The notes beneath the pieces were generated by a model, which saw only the letters and a program-made list of their open reading frames with translations, did not search any database and was not told where the DNA came from. 64,000 nucleotides of DNA from Amaranthus tricolor. Taxonomy: Eukaryota; Streptophyta; Magnoliopsida; Caryophyllales; Amaranthaceae. The position numbers were made by a program, and so were the translations under genes. This document shows positions 36,601 to 47,759 of this stretch, one piece after another; positions within the stretch are counted from its first letter, which is position 1; the number at the start of each line of letters is the position of its first letter. Location: NCBI RefSeq assembly GCF_026212465.1, contig NC_080055.1, positions 24,456,291 to 24,520,290 on the forward strand, read 5' to 3'.

Positions 36601-39600
36601 GTATAACAAAGAACTAAGTAGCAATTTTAATTTAGTAAGTTGAAACCAAAACAATTTTTAGATAAATTTTATTCTGTCCCGTGATTATATCCCTATAATT
36701 GCCTTGTTTAAATGCCTTGAAGATATTTGCATACACTACTGGAGATAAAATGAATCAACTGTATATTAAATTTACAATATCAATTAAGGATTCAATGGGA
36801 CATGGTAACATCCACATGAGAAGCATTGACAATAAACTAGTAAGATGTATGTTTTCTTGTTCTTTCTGCCACAATAAACCAAACAGACACTTCTGAACAT
36901 ATGAATATGATTGCACAAAGACATTCGGAATATATAAGCAAACTAGCTTAAATAAGCTTAAAGATGAGAAGAAAATAACAAATAAGATTACACATGCAGT
37001 ATGCATCAATTCAACACAGCTCCTTTTAGAGTTAAGTTTAAACACAAGATGATCACCCCAAACATTATTTCCAAATGAAAACCAGATAGACAAAGACATA
37101 ATGATGATCACCCCAAACATTATTTCCAAATGAAAACCAGATAGACAAAGACATAATGATGATCACTCCAGTACTTAGTAGCAGTGTTTATGCATCTAAA
37201 ACATTTACTCTAATATCTTCTAATAATTTGATTCATTCACTCACTTAAATAATGCTTTTATGGATCAAAGTAGTTTCTTTATTTTCATAGAGAAACATGA
37301 CAACTCAAAACACAATAATCTGCTTTCTGAAGCTAGGAACATTTTCTGAAATAATTTTGCATTCTTCATGAAGTTTTTATCAATCAGCTATGATGGATGT
37401 GAGAACGACTTGGGAACAAAGTGAACATCTTATTAATCGACATAGAAAGCACCAAGTATCATTACATACCCTTGCAATATCAAGAGAATGACAGTCCATG
37501 GCTGCAATGGCAACTTGCTCGTATAATGTCCATTCTACAAAAGAAAATCAATACTTTGGTTATACAAAGAAATCAAGTCAAGGTTTCACAATGAAAAAAT
37601 AGAAAGCTTAAAAATAATACAAATAAAAAAACACAAAAATAAACCGAAAATCAGGTAGTTTGGAACTCTAGAGAGATATAAATATGTTCAACAATAGAAG
37701 CAAGATTGTTTACACAAGAGTAAAGAGCTGCATAACACATATTAAAAGGAAAATACATGAAGTCAAAGAAGACACAATAAAATATTTCAAGTTTTTCTTA
37801 GCAACAATACATTCGAGTGAGTGCAACTAAAAGAAATTTCCCAAGACCATAAATCCAAAATTAAAAGTGGACTGAGAATACACCACGAGAACATTAAGGG
37901 ATTAAAGGAATGATATAAAACCCTAGACAAGAACAATAAACTTATAATTCCCATTTTTCAATCACTACATCGGTTGCAGGGTGATCTTTGCAAACATAAC
38001 TCAAATTCATGCAAACTTTACATGCATGTACAAAAAAGTGTCACGACTTACAAGCAAGTACAACAGCAATAAAAACAACATTACCACTATGTAACTCAAA
38101 CTCGTATACCCACGTTACATGTCTAGATATCTGACTTGGCTTATATAAAATACAAATATTTTTAACCAAGTAGAAGTGTCAAATTGTACTAATAAACAAG
38201 TGTCAAGGATCTGACAGGAGTACTTGAGGAAAATTGGATGGTCCGATCAACTAAACATTACAAGAATACAACACCAATTGCCAAAAAAGTGTTTTCTGCC
38301 TAGTAGGGCAAGGAAGGTTAAATATAAGCAAGCGTTATCCGTGGGCCTTGTATAAAAAGAGCAAGTTTTGATTTACTATTAAGTGCAAACTCTATCGGTT
38401 GCTTCACATAAATAAATGGTGCATTTGGTTTAGTAAGCTTGTAAAATTTACACAACTATATGGAACACAAGAACTTTGTATAAGATGAAGGCACTACCCA
38501 ATGAACTACATTTATTGTAAAGTTCTCATTGGTAATATATAGGATTTCCGATAATACACAAGAGAAGATACCCAAGGAGAAAGGTAGGAATAGAAACAAA
38601 GACAAAAGTAGCACCTTTCATTAATCATATAAGAACCAAGCCAGATTTAGTAAAAAAATTTTTGCTTTTCAGTCGCAATTCAAATGCTCCGCCTCATGGA
38701 ATAAAAACTCGCAATGTGAAGTGTGTTAGTCAGCCCCAATCTTTTAGGATTAACGCTTTAGTATTGTTGTTGTTGTTATAAATGTGACGTTCTTATGTAG
38801 CATATTTGAGAGTTGTCGCGACGTTACAATCTTGTATATGATGCATAAATTTTCACGATCAAATCTTGGCTTTGTCCATTACATAACGTGTAACGCCCAA
38901 CATTCTACCTTTACAACTTTATTTGTCAAGTAGAGATTACAAAAAAATTTCTTCTAACATCTCACTAAGTTGTAGAAAACGGTTTTATAACATATCCCCA
39001 TTAAAATTTCTTTAATACCCATGAAGTTTAATTATAAGTAATCCTTTAAATTATAATCACTCATATTTTTAATCACAACAACAACAACAATGCCAGAGTA
39101 TAGTAATTAATTGGTAAGTAGATTAATTATCCACAAAAAGTAGCTCATATAGGGAAATTACAATACTATTATTGTATAATAATAGTACAAAAATGCAATT
39201 ACAAGTTCAAATTTAGTCTTATATACAACTTATAAAGTATAGACTTATTTTAATACTAATGAATCCCTTAAAATGTAAAAAACTACAAATTTGAATAATT
39301 AAATTAAGACCTATTTAGGACTCTAGACCTATCGAATGGGTATGGGTCTAAATCCAAGTCCAAAATTTTGATAACCTAAGCAACATTTTTTCCATGATCC
39401 TCCCACATGGGAGGGTAGGAGCATGTAAAAAGTTAAGAATAATTGGCCCAAATATAATGTGCTTTATTTAGAGGGTTTGAACAATGCAGGTAGAAGAGTA
39501 ATTGATTCACTTCCCTATATTTGAATAAATAGTGAGAAAGAGATGCGAAAAAATTAATGATCCTTTTCTTTCCAAAAATTTTAAATCATAAGCACACTAC

Positions 39601-40941
39601 TTTCCTTCCTTTTCTTTTTTTTTTTCTTTCTTTTTCCTTTCCTTCCTTTCCTTTCCATTCCTTTCCTTTTCTTTCCCGCAACTATCCCCTTTAACAACCC
39701 TTGGCCACTGCTATTCGAAGTTCAAAAACCCATTTAAGCATGGGGTGTTTGGCAAATTAGCTTATTGAGCAATTTTAGCTTATTTTGATATAAATAGAGG
39801 GTTGGGTGGTCAAACTAGCTAATGCTAGTGTTTGGTGAATTAGCTGGTTGAAACAACTTGTTGATACGAAAAAACTGTTTTTGAACAAGCTGCTTATAGC
39901 AGCGGGTTCAAAATCAGCTGGTCAAACCAGTTAATAAAATCAGCTAGTCAAATCAGCCACTATAATCAGCTACCAGCTATCAATCATTTGCCAAACACCA
40001 TGTCCATCTGACCAATTTTCACACATCAACTAAGGACTAAGAGATATTTGTTAGCTGTTTTTGAAGGGTTCAAAATGGAATCGAACTAGCAAATCCATTG
40101 CTTAATGTTTGTTTTGGTTGTGTGGGTAATGTTTCCATTACTTTCCATAAGTGATTCACAACTTTGTCACAACAATAATATAGAAGGTGGCAAACAAACA
40201 AGAAAACTCATGCTTCTCATCTCCTCTCTCACCATTTTTACACCTTCATCCCTCTTCATACAAAAAAATTATCAATAATACTTAACACTACTATTACCCA
40301 TCTTAAAGCATTCCTTTTCCATTTCATTTCCACTTCTAATACCAAACAGGCAAACACCTCCCAAGTGTTTACCACTTGAGACAAAAGGCGGTCGCTGCAG
40401 AGGAAGGCCAACACATAGACTACATAAAAAAAAAATTAAAAAAAAAAATAAAAACAGCAGTCCTTTTATGTTAAAACATTACATTGGATATTCAAAGTTC
40501 AAATCCCATCAATGGTCAAGTGCTAGAACTATTTCCCAGATCATACCATCAAAGTTCAACATAAATCAGATTCTCAATTACAACAGATCTAGATGATATT
40601 TTATCAATAAAATCTGATCAATAACAAAGCAATGGCAGTACAGTCATGTCACGAATCAATGAAAACAAAGCAATTCATATACAAACAAATAAATTAGAAC
40701 CCAAAAAACTAAGTAAATACCAAAACACAATATTCAAAAACAGAATTGAAATACCTTCATCACCAAGCGTAGATCGTTTTTTGGGATCATTCAAGATCCA
40801 TAAACCATACTTTAAAACCTTCTCAGACCGTCGAACATGGAGTTTTCGAACCAAAGAAAGGTACTCCCAGGCACCTCCTCCGCCATGCTCTACTTGAGAC
40901 TCTAATCTCTTCAATTCTGCATCTTCCAATTCGGTCACCAT
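33641..40941 (-). CDS. EMC2: ER membrane protein complex subunit 2, EMC2 (nine exons, 298 aa)
   Basis: TPR protein on the cytosolic face of the ER membrane protein complex, which inserts tail-anchored and multipass membrane proteins. Exons: 40755-40941, 37470-37534, 36365-36413, 35410-35504, 35170-35255, 34603-34662, 34426-34507, 33906-34019, 33641-33799; all joins keep phase. Readable segments: MVTELEDAELKRLESQVEHG, WEYLSLVRKLHVRRSEKVLK, WTLYEQVAIAAMDC, FPESKRVGRLQGMLLEAKG, NLLEENPLDQ, FMADNDAWRELAEIYVSLQM, YKQAAFCYEELILAQPTNP, LYTLGGLENLQTAKKYYAST, CTAAIGQLAKGRNKDDKESV. Order and length match Arabidopsis EMC2 (At3g04830-like, TTC35 family). The start ATG at 40941 fits the family's MVTK/MVTE start. 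Intron 1 is 3.2 kb and carries repeats. Confidence 0.94.
37048..37157. repeat. Perfect 55-bp tandem duplication in EMC2 intron 2
   Basis: The 55-bp unit beginning gatgatcaccccaaacatta occurs at 37048-37102 and again, without a mismatch, at 37103-37157; the next bases (gatgatcac) begin a third copy that then diverges. Intron 2 runs 36414-37469, so the coding sequence is untouched. Confidence 0.9.
38680..39130. mobile_element. Two SINE-like 3' ends with (TTG)n tails, opposite orientations
   Basis: On the plus strand agccccaatcttttaggatt...gctttagtattgttgttgtt ends near 38778. On the minus strand gactctgg-type text followed by cattgttgttgttgttgtga ends near 39067. A short (TTG)n tail is characteristic of plant TS/Au-type SINEs. 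Only the 3' parts are recognisable. Both are in EMC2 intron 1. Confidence 0.45.
39600..39680. repeat. Polypyrimidine tract (CTTTCC-rich)
   Basis: About 75 bases of almost pure C/T on the plus strand (cttccttttctttttttttt, ctttccttcctttcctttcc) inside EMC2 intron 1. It reads as a purine run on the transcribed sense strand of EMC2. Confidence 0.75.
39742..40001. mobile_element. hAT-like MITE with GGTGTTTGGCAAA ends
   Basis: Terminal inverted repeats GGGTGTTTGGCAAAT and ATTTGCCAAACACC bound about 260 bp with subterminal agctgg/ccagct repeats. Related fragments occur at 5173 and 6700-7097. Non-coding, in EMC2 intron 1. Confidence 0.7.
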
Positions 40942-41570
40942 CTCCCTCAATTTGAGAATGAAAGGGTTTTTAGTTGAAACCCCAGTTTGAGAGTAGAATA
41001 AGAGGAATAATAACGACTAACGAGCTTGATTTGCACTTTCCTCTTCTAACTTTCTCTATTATGGAATATGGATACCTATCAAAACTTTGGATCAAACGGG
41101 CTTCGTGTTGGGTCATTTTTGAGTTGGATCGGTTCTCGAAACCGATCATGTTGGGTTCAGGTCGACTTAGAGGATTAAAAAAATAAATTAATATTATTTA
41201 AAAATTTTCATTAAAAATGAACTAATATATTTATTTTTAAAGAATTATTTTCTTATTAAAATGATCTAATATACCGATTTAAGGTTATAATAAAGAAATA
41301 TTAACTCAAAATGTAATAATGCGGAACTGAAAAGTTGACCAGGTTAAAAAATAAGTCAAAAAAATTAGAAATGACTAAAAACATTATGAATTACCTCTTA
41401 CATTATTGAATTAGATTCATCTTCATTATATAATTCAAAATTTGCAGACTTTGCACTTTTATATGTTTTTTCCTTTTTCTAACTTTTAATTTATATGTCC
41501 TAAATATTGCATGTGGTGATTGAACTTATAGTTTGTTTGACTGTTTATATGTTGTTATTGTTGCGTGTTT
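40942..41570. other. EMC2 5' leader and upstream flank
   Basis: The first 100 bases upstream of the EMC2 ATG are leader-like (minus strand). Beyond about 41190 the sequence is AT-rich, and no gene or clear element is seen. Confidence 0.4.
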
Positions 41571-41574
41571 AGGA

Positions 41575-41890
41575 AATGGATTTCTCAAATTATACATCCA
41601 TGTGTTATTAGGGTGGTGAATTAGTAGAAGGTGGTGTATATAGTGATGTTAGTAATATTGGCGGTATGTATAAATTTATATTTATCCATGATAGGTTGAA
41701 ATGGAATGAAATTGAGGATTTATGACTTTGGTTGGGCGTAATAGAAGATATGTTGGTATAAGTGTAAAAATGTGTTTTGCTATGCTTGAATCACAGTTCA
41801 CACATGGCAAGTTCACTAATGATGCTAATGTGTTGAGAGCTATGTGGATGATAGTAATGTAATTATATATGGAGACAATGGAGTAGATAC

Positions 41891-41924
<34 letters not shown>

Positions 41925-42116
41925 ACAATCCATTTGGCTGGTGAGGATCCTTCGAAATTAGGTGAGGGGTCTTGCGTAGATGTAAATGCATACTCTCAAC
42001 TCTCTAATCCAATTGGAATGGTTGTTTCTTTACAAGAATGTTATGTGAAGAGAGGTACAAGAAATCAATCATCTAACGTTGTAAAGTCTAACAAACATGA
42101 CTTAAGTACATTGTGA
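41575..42116 (+). pseudogene. MULE (Mutator-like) transposase N-terminal remnant
   Basis: The plus strand reads MDFSNYTSMCY*GGELVEGG and then YKFIFIHDRLKWNEIEDL*, and in another frame GRNRRYVGISVKMCFAMLES plus FTHGKFTNDANVLRAMWM. This matches the usual start of plant MURA-type proteins, where a WSEVE-like segment is followed by RYVG and a TNDANV(L)RAMW block. There are several stops and frame changes, and a run of about 30 A interrupts it at 41893-41922. A tail open to 42116 (LAGEDPSKLGEGSCVDVNAY) follows. No transposase core was found downstream. Confidence 0.55.
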
Positions 42117-42119
42117 AGT

Positions 42120-43094
42120 TCATGAGAAAAGACATTAGTAGTCGTTCTTGAGACTGTTTGCAACAAGGACTTCCAAACTGAACAAAAATAAGTAAATAAC
42201 TATGTGAATGACGTGAATTCTAAGGATCATTTATATTATAATTCAGACTTTGTTATTGAGGTATTTTTTTTAATCTATTATATTGCCCAATTGATAAATC
42301 ATAAGTATAACTACACCATCACGTATATGAGGGATTCTATTACTAAATTGAAAGTTATGTTACGGTGTGGAATACTCAATATATGAAGTACAATTCATAT
42401 TGACCAATGATCAAATGTCTTCGATTGATTAGAGGTAATCTCAAAACACAATTGCAATCAATTACAAGGCTCTAAACTCGAAATCACAATCGATTTTCAT
42501 GTTATATTCATATACAAAGCATGTACAAGATTATGTTAGAGGTGAAGTCAAAATTTCAATTAAAACGAGTCAAATAGCAAATATAATTACACCAAAAAAG
42601 TTAGTCATAAATTTGAGACTAAACAGCAATATGCGATGAATGTTAATTTCTCTGTTCTTTTTCGTTCTTTCTGTCTACTTTTAATGCAGTTTTCAAAGCA
42701 ATTTAAAGCCTCATTAATATCTATAATTATGTATCATAAAAAATACATGATAAAAAAGTGAACATTAAAACGAATGTAACGAGATTTTACGTAGAGGTAT
42801 TATACCCCATGTTTTATGTCTCTGAAAACCATAGTCAAACATGGATATATTAGAGAACTCAAGTAGTACAAATAACAAATTAAGTTTCATTCAAATTTCA
42901 CATATAATAATTGATCCATATTTTCCACAAACATTATTACAATAGCACCAAATCACATCCATCCATTTATTCTTATTCATCATCATATCATAATGATCAC
43001 TAAATTCAAACAAATCAACATAAAAAACAAACTTTGTAGGATTTTCATCATTTTTGGACACATTATATCATACAAATTAATGTATGTATGATGA
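42120..43094. other. Flank downstream of the MLP gene
   Basis: No gene is recognised. The short frame at 42204-42386 could be a further decayed piece of the MULE but has no clear motif. Sequence just left of 43094 should be the 3' UTR of the MLP-like gene. Confidence 0.35.
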
Positions 43095-45110
43095 TCAATC
43101 ATTGAGATGATGACTCTCAACATCCCTAGTAATAGCAATACAAAAGTCCATAAGCTTAGTAGGGTAGGGCCCATCATCTGAAATCTTTTCAAATTCAGCA
43201 CACCATCTAACTGCTGTAAATTCAGGTTTAGGAATCACATGAAGACTAACTGTTAAGCTCTTGAACTCTTGGAGTAGATCACCTTCTATGATTTTGAACC
43301 TTACCATCTTGTTTTCTTCATCTATGGCTTCCACTATCTCCTTTGCAACACATTTCTTTCCATCTGTCATCAATGGCAGATTTAGGATCTAAAAACATCA
43401 ATAGCACCAATAAATTAAGCATTTACAAGCATTATACAAAAAAAAAACCTCAAAATTCATTATTCCGTTTAAAAATTTGAGCAAAAACCATTTTAGTAAG
43501 CAAGATCCATTAGTACGATTAAAGCAAGACACAAAAATAAATAAATTTTTACACTTTCACTATAAATTTAAAATAACATTGAACTCAATTTTACTTGGGC
43601 ATATTTGATTAGTATAGGTTGTGTTGAAGTCATAACAATTTCCTAATTCTTGATCTTAATTCTTAACTAACAAAGCTTATAAAACTACAAATATTCATAC
43701 TCCCTCCAATACAGCACTAACGTCTCATTTGCTTTTTGAATACTATTCATTTCTTATTCTTAATTTGTATTTTATTATTAATCTATAAGTTTAAATAGTC
43801 AAGTGAGATCTTATTTGTTTCGTCTCAATGCAAGGATTATTCATATCAACTTTTCATAATTTTTAATCATGCACAATTAGAGATATTAATGTTTAAATAA
43901 GTGCATTGGATAGAGTGCATAAACCAAATGGGACATTAGTGGTGAATTGAAGGGAGTATAATTTAACTAATTTTTTCAATGTGATTCATGATTTTAATTG
44001 AATATGGATGAAATTTAGAAGTACTCTCTCCATCTATTCCTATGTAGTGTTCATATTTTTCATTTTAAACAATTTTATTTGTTGTTATTAATTAATTAAG
44101 CTTAAACATTTACATATATTAATATAATTTAATTAGTTTTTTCAATATGGTTCTAAAAGACAATTAAATACTATCTCTGTTTGAAAATAAGTTATATAAT
44201 AATTTAGATTATTTTAAATAAATGATATACGGTGCACATTATTTTTTATCACAAATTTTGGAGTATTAAGTTCAAATTTCAGCTATGTACAGTTGTTTAG
44301 TAATCTTGTCCCATAAATTTTTTCCTCACTATTCAATTTCACATATAATAATTTTTACATTGAGACGAATCAAACTTTACTCTCAAGTTAATACCAATTC
44401 GATTAATGGCAACTTCAAAACATTTTCAAATTGAGCTCATTTTATGAAGAGAAGAACTAAGCTAGAAAATTTGAAAATATCAAGGGTAGCCTATGCTACC
44501 CTAGGTTATAGTATACATCCGCCAATGTCTGTCATCATCCATACATGACTCGTTATGAATATATCTAGGGCTTGCTTGAATTGAGTGTAAATATATAAGG
44601 GGTAAAAAAGTCAAACTAATGACGTGGGATTATGGGATGGGAATGGGAATTGAATTCTCAATTTCATAAAAATCTCATGTTTGGAGATTGGGAACAAGAT
44701 TAGAATTGGGGATTGGAAATGGAATTTTAGGCCATGAATTTCCAAGGTTTTAATACCTAGGCGGGCTAGTATTAAGATATGGGAATTGGACTTTAGATGG
44801 AAAGACTTTTAAAACATTAAGGATTATTTGCAAAGAAACATCTTTTAAAACCCCTTTTTTGTAAAGAAACACCTTTTATAATTTTTTTTGTAAGAAAACA
44901 CCTTTTAAGAAACTTTTTTTAAAAAAAAAAACACCTTAAATCAGTTTCCGGTGACTTTTGTCAACTTTCCGGCGTTGACTATGCCATTTGTCAACTTTCC
45001 GGCGTTGACTTTTATTTTTATTTTTATTTTTATTTTTATTATTAATATTATTTTTTAAAAAAAATTTTATTTTTATTATTATTTAAAAAAAAATTTTAAA
45101 AAAAATAAAG

Positions 45111-45142
<32 letters not shown>

Positions 45143-45306
45143 CAAAAATAAAAGAAATAATAATTTTTTTTTAAATTATTAAAATTTTTTTTTATTATTT
45201 TATTATTTTTCCTTTTGTTTTTATTTTTATTTTATTTTCAATTATTATTATTATTATTATTATTTTTTAATTTTAATTTTATTATTATTATTATTATTAT
45301 AATTAA

Positions 45307-45355
<49 letters not shown>

Positions 45356-45756
45356 ATTATTATTATTATTTTATTATTATTGTTATTTTATATTTTTTAT
45401 ACTTTTTATTTTTATTATTATTATTAATTTTTTTAAAATTTTTTTTAAAATTTTATGTTTTTTTTGTTTTATTATTTTTTTATTATTAATATTAATTTTT
45501 TTTAATTTTAATTTTTATTATTATTTTAAAAAAAAATTAATAATAATAATAATAATAATATTAATAATAATAATAATAATAATAATAAAAACAAAAATAA
45601 AAAAAATAATAATAATAAAAATAAAAAATAAAATAAAAATAAAAACAAAAGGAAAAATAAATAATAAATAATAAAAAATAATAATAAAAAATTTTTTTAA
45701 AAAAACTTTTAAAAACATTTTTAAAAAAATTATTATTATTATTATTTTTGTTTTTA

Positions 45757-45788
<32 letters not shown>

Positions 45789-47616
45789 TTTTTTTTAATT
45801 TTTAAAATAATAATAAAAATAAAAATTTTTAAAAAAAATATTAATAATAAAAATAAAAATAAAAATAAAAATAAAAATAAAAACAAAAGTCAACTCCGGA
45901 AAGTTGACAAAAGTCACCGGAAACTGATTTAAGGTGTTTTTTTTAAAAAAAAGTCTTTTAAAAGATGTTTTTTTACAAAAAATTATAAAAGGTGCTTTTT
46001 TTACAAAAAAAAGAGGTTTTAAGAGGTGTTTCTTTACAAATTTTTCAAACCTTAATTATGAAAAATTTCACAATTTTTTAATGGGGATAAAATTGTAAAT
46101 TTATATTTTATTTTTAATGCTTATCTCGAATTCCCAACTTATTCTCGTTAACATACCAAACAAGAGATTGGAAATATATTATATAAATTCCCAATCATTA
46201 AATCTCAATCACAATCCCAACCCCACATTCTTATCCCCAAATTCTCATTCTCATATACTAAACGCCCTAAAGGTAAGTAAATGAACAAATGTGAAAGAGG
46301 TAGAATGAAAGTAAATTATAAAAATGAGATGATAAAGGAGGATGATTTTTCTTATTTGGAGGAATATAATCCATGATCCTCCCCTAGAATAAATTTATAC
46401 CCAAAATAAAGGATTTAATTACTCTGTCGTTCTTTAATAAAATTCCCATAAAAAATATTCATGCAACAAAATTATAAATGAAAACTTCTTTAAAGACTTG
46501 TTTTTCTTATTAATTAAAAAATAATTAAAACAAAAGTAAATAACAAAACGACTTCTTACAAAGTTTATATTTACACCACCTAATTGATACTTTGTTTTAT
46601 TCTAATTAAATGTCTTGTTTATTATTATTTAACACTATTCACTTATTAATTAGTTTGTATTTTATTCTCAATTTAAGAATTAAAATATAATTAATTAAAA
46701 TTTTAATAAGAACTTTTTATAATCCTTAATCAAGTACGATCAGAAATATTTAGATTGAAATATTACATATAGAGAGATGTGCAAAACCAAATATTAAAAA
46801 TTTAAAATATTTTAATTTAAAGTTTTTTGTAAAAGGTATGAGAAGTGAAAAGGAGGGATTAAAAAAATAGACTCAAATCCAAAAATTCAAATTACCATCG
46901 GAAAGTATGATAGAAACTCCAACTGATATAATATTTTTTTTTCAATTTTTCAAGTTATTATACGATACAATTTATTATTTAAACTTATTTATATATTATG
47001 GCTAATACATATAAAGTATAATCACCTAATTCGTCTAATCATAATTTAAAAAATATAAATAAAAATGGAGCAAATGCAAGTTTATGATTTCAAAATGAGT
47101 TGTTAAAAATATGTTTAGTACCCCCTCTTATAAAATTTGCAACATATTTCATCCAAATAGAGATGTTTATACGAGTCATCAAGGGGATTTAAGATTAGAT
47201 GTTGTCCTATTTATGTTGATTTTCATATAATTACATATTTATTTTTAATGTCTGGTCATATCAAATTCGATTACAAGATTATATAAATGTCAGATCATTG
47301 AGTCAGTTTTAAACACCATTACCTACAAAGTACTCGAATAAAAAAAACATAAATATTGCAAACTTTATGAGACTGAGAATATAATTAAAATAAATGTAAA
47401 TTAGTAAAGATGAGTTGATAAAGCAATACCTAAAGTATAGTCCCAAGAAATGACAGAACCAGGTTTTCCAAATTCTCCTTCATGGGAATTACAAGTATGA
47501 ACTTTATCAGGAGTTATATTGGGAAGATGGTGTGGTTTTTGCCCAAATAGTTCATGGAAAAGATTTCCATGTGACTTGATGTCCACTTCTACTTCAAGCT
47601 TCCCTATAACTCCCAT
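43095..47616 (-). CDS. MLP-like (Bet v 1 superfamily) protein, two exons, 151 aa
   Basis: Major-latex-protein/START-fold family, small soluble proteins with a hydrophobic ligand cavity; the ligand is unknown here. Exon 1 is 47430-47616 (MGVIGKLEVEVDIKSHGNLF ... SVISWDYTL, then phase 1) and exon 2 is 43095-43363 (DGKKCVAKEIVEAIDEENKM ... RDVESHHLND, stop). The join restores YTLDGK, the usual MLP wording (NYTLDGK), at the family's conserved intron position. The acceptor is the GACAG at 43364-43368, not the earlier TTTTTAG, which would break phase. The length of 151 aa is standard. EFGKPGSV stands at the glycine-loop position. The intron is 4,066 bp and filled by foldback elements. Confidence 0.92.
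43700..43958. mobile_element. Stowaway-like MITE in the MLP intron
   Basis: The ends CTCCCTCCAATACAGCACTA and the AGGGAG at 43951-43956 are inverted and flanked by TA. The core (gtcaagtgagatcttatttg, tttttaatcatgcacaatta) matches the element at 4045-4302. Confidence 0.75.
44566..46269. mobile_element. Outer MITE (TAGGGC ends) split by a second foldback
   Basis: The left end tagggcttgcttgaattgag and the right end, which on the reverse strand starts tagggcgtttagtatatgag, are inverted. Inner blocks gggaatgggaattgaattct and, reversed, gagaatgagaatttggggat also pair. Its body is interrupted at 44817-46055 by another element, so it is the older layer. It lies in the MLP intron. Confidence 0.6.
44817..46055. 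mobile_element. Long foldback element with ATT/AAT-repeat arms
   Basis: The ends TTAAGG and CCTTAA begin inverted arms: caaagaaacatcttttaaaa, aacaccttaaatcagtttcc and ggtgacttttgtcaactttc on the left pair with gaaagttgacaaaagtcacc, ggaaactgatttaaggtgtt and the aagaggtgtttctttac text on the right. Between them the left side is mostly (ATT)n/TTTTTA runs (about 45015-45500) and the right side AAT runs (about 45530-45890), so nearly the whole 1.24 kb can fold on itself. Frames in it (poly-Ile/Phe) are not genes. Confidence 0.8.
46565..46800. mobile_element. Degenerate Stowaway-family core
   Basis: The ordered words tattattctcaatttaag, aactttttataatccttaat and gtacgatcagaaatatttag parallel the cores of the MITEs at 4045 and 43700, but the terminal repeats have decayed. 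Confidence 0.4.
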
Positions 47617-47690
47617 TTTTATATTAAAACACCCACAAACAATTTTAGGTGTTACAATTTTATTGATGAATATGCTTCTTAGGGATACAC

Positions 47691-47700
47691 CCTTTTTATA
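47691..47700 (-). promoter_or_regulatory. TATA box of the MLP-like gene
   Basis: The minus strand has TATAAAAAGG about 75-85 bp upstream of the ATG at 47616, in a GC-richer local context (attgcTATAAAAAgggtgta). Spacing would give a leader of about 45-50 nt. Confidence 0.6.
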
Positions 47701-47759
47701 GCAATATCTACCGACAATACCCTTAATTGATTTGAGAGTTGAGACAAACAAATAAATTT

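Noticed and set aside
33641..40941. Two separate TPR genes instead of one
   Set aside because: All nine exons join in phase and give one continuous EMC2 protein of normal length.
43369..43388. Alternative acceptor TTTTTAG for MLP exon 2
   Set aside because: It would place exon 2 out of phase with exon 1 or add residues; the GACAG acceptor restores the family's YTLDGK.
45215..45886. Long poly-Ile/Phe/Leu open frames on both strands
   Set aside because: They are translations of ATT/AAT repeat arms of a foldback, with no domain or start context.
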